Source of the DNA: Rhodanobacter sp. B05
Lineage (GTDB): Bacteria; Pseudomonadota; Gammaproteobacteria; Xanthomonadales; Rhodanobacteraceae
Assembly (NCBI RefSeq): GCF_002001085.1
Contig: NZ_MUNU01000007.1
Coordinates: 1 to 64,000, forward strand
Reading direction: 5' to 3'
DNA: 64,000 nucleotides
Part shown: positions 61,344 to 64,000 of the stretch, piece after piece
How positions within the stretch are numbered: position 1 is the stretch's first letter
How the letters are laid out: each line of letters begins with the position of its first letter
Notes under the pieces: model-generated
Told to the model about the DNA's origin: nothing
What the model saw: the letters and a program-made list of their open reading frames with translations, nothing else
The model's database searches: none
Made by a program: the position numbers and the translations under genes

Positions 61344-61379
61344 GACCACGGGTTGGGGCATCTGCCCCTGCCCGTGGTC
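61344..61379. terminator. Nested strong hairpin between convergent genes
   Basis: Outer arms GACCACGGG (61344-61352) and CCCGTGGTC (61371-61379) enclose inner arms GGGGCA (61355-61360) and TGCCCC (61363-61368). Together they form a 15-bp stem with one small internal loop. It sits between the stop of propeller copy 2 (+) and the small exported protein gene (-) and can end transcription on both strands, though a T-run is lacking. Confidence 0.6.
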
Positions 61380-61385
61380 CTGCAA

Positions 61386-61790
61386 TCAATGGCGCTGCAG
61401 CAGCTTGAAGACCTGCTGCGCGTCGGCGTGGGCACGCTCGAGCGTCGTCGCATGCGCGCCCTGTTCGGCCTGCTTCAGCGCCAACAGCAAATTGGATTCG
61501 ACAGCGGGCTCATCCTTCGCATCGACGATGGCTCCCGCACCCATGCCATGACAGGGATTGGCCGCCTTCGCATCGAAGTCCTTGCCAGCCGGACCCTCCA
61601 GACAGTTGATGACATGGTGCAAGTGCAGGTGCACCGCCTCCAGCTCGGTGGCATCAAGCGCCATGTCGGCGTGAATACCCGCCACGCTGACCTGGTTGGA
61701 TACCGCGCTGCTTGGCATCGCGGCGTGCGCCAGCGCGGGCAGCGCGAGCGCCGGAAGCAGCAGCAGGCAGCGGGAAACAGGTTTGATCAC
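61386..61790 (-). CDS. Small exported protein of unknown function
   Basis: This 134-residue protein starts at GTG (61790) with GAGG 6 nt upstream and has a signal peptide (about 1-23). The mature part is helical and contains a distinctive motif: HLHLHHVINCLEGPAGKDFD (about 55-74) followed by NPCHGMGAGAI. The closely set His and two Cys could bind a metal or form a disulfide. I recall no named function; similar NCL-x-GP...NPC-x-G-x-G patterns occur in other exported proteins. The ATG at 61877 upstream would add 29 residues that hide the signal peptide, so GTG is preferred. Confidence 0.72.
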   Translation of the reverse strand: MIKPVSRCLLLLPALALPALAHAAMPSSAVSNQVSVAGIHADMALDATELEAVHLHLHHVINCLEGPAGKDFDAKAANPCHGMGAGAIVDAKDEPAVESNLLLALKQAEQGAHATTLERAHADAQQVFKLLQRH

Positions 61791-62217
61791 GTCACACCTC
61801 CGAACAGGAGCGGCATGCGCCGCAGTCCGTGCAGCATAGGACGGCAGCGCGTGGAGCAAAAGACGGAACCGACGCATCGTCGTGCGCGAGCAGCAGGCAC
61901 CGGCGCAACCGCGTCGGAGTAATAACGTGCACCGCCTGCCACTCGACCTGGACGGTCCGGACAGCGAGCACGCGAAGCTCGACGTGGCAGGCGAATCGGA
62001 CCGGATGACGTTGCGGTTTGTGAAACCTTGAGCAGCACCGGTGAACGCAAGGACACCTGCTGCCCGTGGCAGCTCTCAATGTGTTGCATCCACCGCTTGA
62101 ATCCGCCGTCGAAAGCAGCCTTCCCCGATCGGCCCCATGACTTCCGACCCATAAGCGGGACCCATGGAACGGGCCTACACTGAACGTCTTGTCCAGATCC
62201 ACACCAGGAAGCTTTCC
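61791..62217. other. 427-bp divergent intergenic region, nothing definite
   Basis: The region lies between the leftward small exported gene and the rightward propeller copy 3, so promoters for both should lie here. No clear promoter pair, repeat, RNA gene or coding frame with a ribosome site was found. Open frames across it are GC-driven and have no family resemblance. Confidence 0.4.
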
Positions 62218-64000
62218 ATGCGCCTGCGTCGCTGCCTTGCCGTCTTCGCCCTCGGCCTCGCCACCACCCTCGCCGCCCATGCCACGGTCGATCCCTCGCT
62301 ATACCAGGGCCTGAGCTGGCGACTGGTCGGGCCGTTCCGCGGGGGTCGGGTGCTGACGGTGGCAGGGATACCCGGCGACAGCCGGCATTTCTATTTCGGC
62401 GCGGTGGATGGTGGCGTGTGGGCCACCGCGGATGCGGGGCGCACCTGGCAGCCGATCTTCGACAGCGAGCCGGTCGGCTCGATCGGTGCGCTGGCGCTGG
62501 CGCCATCCGACCCGAAGACGATCTACGTGGGCAGCGGCGAGGCGGACATGCGCTCGGACATCGCCCACGGCAACGGCATGTACAAGACCGTCGACGCCGG
62601 CAAGCGCTGGTCGCACATCGGACTGGACGACAGTTACCAGATCAGCAGCGTGCTGGTCGATCCGCGCAATCCGAACGTGGTGTTCGTCGCGGCGCTGGGG
62701 CATGCCTACGGGCCGAATGCCGAGCGCGGCGTGTTCCGTTCCACCGATGGCGGCGCGCACTGGAGCAAGGCGCTGTTCAAGGACGACAACACCGGCGCGA
62801 TCGACCTCGCGTTCAAGCCCGGCGACCCGGACACCATCTACGCGGCGCTGTGGCAGACCCGCCGGCCGCCGTGGAGCGTGTACCCGCCCTCGAACGGGCC
62901 GGGCAGCGGCCTGTATGTATCGCATGATGGCGGCACGCATTGGAGCCAGGTGCAGGGCAACGGCTTTCCCGCGCACCCCGGTCGCATCGGCATCGCGGTG
63001 GCACCGAGCCAGCCGGGCCGCGTGTATGCGCTGGTCGATGCCACCGGTGGCGAAGGTGGCCTGTACCGTTCCGACGACAGCGGTGCGCACTGGAACCACA
63101 TCACCGCGGACCAGCGCATCTGGAATCGCGGCTGGTATTTCTGCCGGCTCACGGTGGATCCGAAGAACGCCGACCGCGTCTACGTGATGGATACCATCGT
63201 GTTGCGCTCGGACGATGGCGGCAAGCACTTCATCGCGCTGAAGGGCGACCCTACCGGCGACGATTTCCACCAGCTGTGGATCGACCCGACCAACCCGGAC
63301 CGGCAGATCCTCGGTATCGACCAGGGCGCCGTGATCACCTTGAACGGCGGCAAGACCTGGTCCAGCTGGCTGAACCAGCCGACCGCGCAGATCTATCACG
63401 TCAGTACCGACAACCAGTTTCCGTACTGGGTCTACGGCGCACAGCAGGATTCCGGTGCGGTGGCGCTGCCCAGCCGTGGCCACAGTGGCGACGGCATCAC
63501 CATGGAGCAGTTCCACGAGGTCACCGCCGGCGGCGAGAGCGGGATGATCGCGCCCGATCCGGACGACCACGACATCGTCTATGGCGACAAGGTCGACAAG
63601 CTCGACATGCACACCAACCAGACCCGCAGCGTCGACCCCACCCTGGCCTACCCGGCCGCGCATTACCGCAGCGCCTGGACGCTGCCGCTGACCTTCTCCA
63701 AACGCGGCACCAAGACGCTGTACTTCGCCAACCAGCGCCTGTTCCGCACCACCGACGGCGGTGACCACTGGGCGCCGATCAGCCCCGACCTCACGCGCGA
63801 GGATGCCGGCACGCCGGCCAATCTCGATCCGACCACGGCGGCCGACGACAACCATGTCAGCAAGCGGCGCGGCGTGATCTATTCCATCGCACCGTCACCA
63901 TCGAGTGCCAGCGCACTGTGGGTCGGCACCGACGACGGCCTGGTCTGGCGCACCGATGACAGCGGCGCACACTGGCGCCAGGTCACCCCGAAGGCGCTGA
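62218..64000 (+). CDS. Secreted BNR/sortilin-type beta-propeller protein (copy 3, cut by window end)
   Basis: At least 594 residues are visible from the ATG at 62218 (AGGA 8-11 nt upstream), and the frame is still open at 64000. A signal peptide (about 1-21) is followed by WRLVGPFRGGRVLTVAG, close to copy 1, then Asp-box repeats (ATADAGRTW, RSTDGGAHW, RSDDSGAHW, RSDDGGKHF). NQPTAQIYHVSTDNQFPYWVYGAQQDSG (landmark near 390-418) matches copy 1 very well. It is the third paralogue in 15 kb. The function is unproven. Confidence 0.88.
   Translation, partial: MRLRRCLAVFALGLATTLAAHATVDPSLYQGLSWRLVGPFRGGRVLTVAGIPGDSRHFYFGAVDGGVWATADAGRTWQPIFDSEPVGSIGALALAPSDPKTIYVGSGEADMRSDIAHGNGMYKTVDAGKRWSHIGLDDSYQISSVLVDPRNPNVVFVAALGHAYGPNAERGVFRSTDGGAHWSKALFKDDNTGAIDLAFKPGDPDTIYAALWQTRRPPWSVYPPSNGPGSGLYVSHDGGTHWSQVQGNGFPAHPGRIGIAVAPSQPGRVYALVDATGGEGGLYRSDDSGAHWNHITADQRIWNRGWYFCRLTVDPKNADRVYVMDTIVLRSDDGGKHFIALKGDPTGDDFHQLWIDPTNPDRQILGIDQGAVITLNGGKTWSSWLNQPTAQIYHVSTDNQFPYWVYGAQQDSGAVALPSRGHSGDGITMEQFHEVTAGGESGMIAPDPDDHDIVYGDKVDKLDMHTNQTRSVDPTLAYPAAHYRSAWTLPLTFSKRGTKTLYFANQRLFRTTDGGDHWAPISPDLTREDAGTPANLDPTTAADDNHVSKRRGVIYSIAPSPSSASALWVGTDDGLVWRTDDSGAHWRQVTPKAL

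Noticed and set aside
1-64000. tRNA, rRNA, CRISPR arrays or prophage genes
   Set aside because: No cloverleaf-like GGTTCGAATCC arms, rRNA segments, regularly spaced repeats or phage structural genes were seen on reading both strands; a covariance-model scan would be needed to exclude small RNAs.

Overview
The window is chromosomal DNA from a GC-rich gammaproteobacterium, most likely a member of the Rhodanobacteraceae or a close relative in the Lysobacterales (Xanthomonadales: Rhodanobacter, Dyella, Luteibacter type). The reasons are: high GC with strong third-position bias; the order engB / cytochrome c4 / two dsbA-like lipoproteins / EEP-family nuclease; a bioB-bioF-bioH-bioC cluster; a xanthomonalisin-like S53 protease; several TonB-dependent receptors; and a REP element of the GCGGC-TAAA-GCCGC type. 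Genus-level assignment is inference. No rRNA, tRNA, CRISPR or prophage was seen.

Layout. 1-300: the 3' end of an IS481-type transposase, its terminal repeats and a REP palindrome. 0.3-9.8 kb: engB, cytochrome c4, two DsbA-like lipoproteins, an EEP nuclease, a small membrane protein, a GH17-like glucanase, a lytic transglycosylase and an NDUFA9-like epimerase. 9.8-17.6 kb: TPR-sulfotransferase, cupin-like oxygenase, cca, LtaS-like sulfatase and a MidA/NDUFAF7-like methyltransferase. 17.6-25.6 kb: a TonB receptor behind a probable Zur box, an EcsC-like protein, pteridine reductase, folK-folB with a DUF6159-like membrane protein, dbpA and a secreted glutaminyl cyclase. 25.6-31.3 kb: an electron-transfer locus (decaheme MtrA/DmsE-type cytochrome, MtrB/PioB-type porin, diheme cytochrome) with a divergent LysR gene. 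31.3-39.2 kb: BaiN-type flavoprotein, a long leader, an S53 protease with PKD and two PPC domains, an M28 peptidase and a membrane-anchored ClpP-like protein. 39.3-43.4 kb: ubiA, a large polytopic membrane protein and a sulfotransferase. 43.4-49.2 kb: comF and the biotin operon bioB, bioF, a TrhO-type rhodanese, bioH and bioC. 49.2-64 kb: three paralogous secreted BNR/sortilin-type beta-propeller proteins interspersed with a YXWGXW protein, an SMP-30-like protein, a TonB receptor, a LolA-like protein and a small exported protein. The last propeller gene runs off the window.

Functionally the window is mostly envelope biology. The genes include periplasmic thiol chemistry and c-type cytochromes, peptidoglycan and glucan turnover, outer-membrane uptake receptors, and secreted peptidases and propellers. 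The most notable system is the MtrAB/PioAB-like porin-cytochrome conduit. It lacks an outer-surface cytochrome (MtrC) and carries its own diheme cytochrome, so it could move electrons across the outer membrane. Regulatory signals that can be read directly are a near-consensus Zur operator before one TonB receptor and a perfect 11-bp inverted repeat before bioB.
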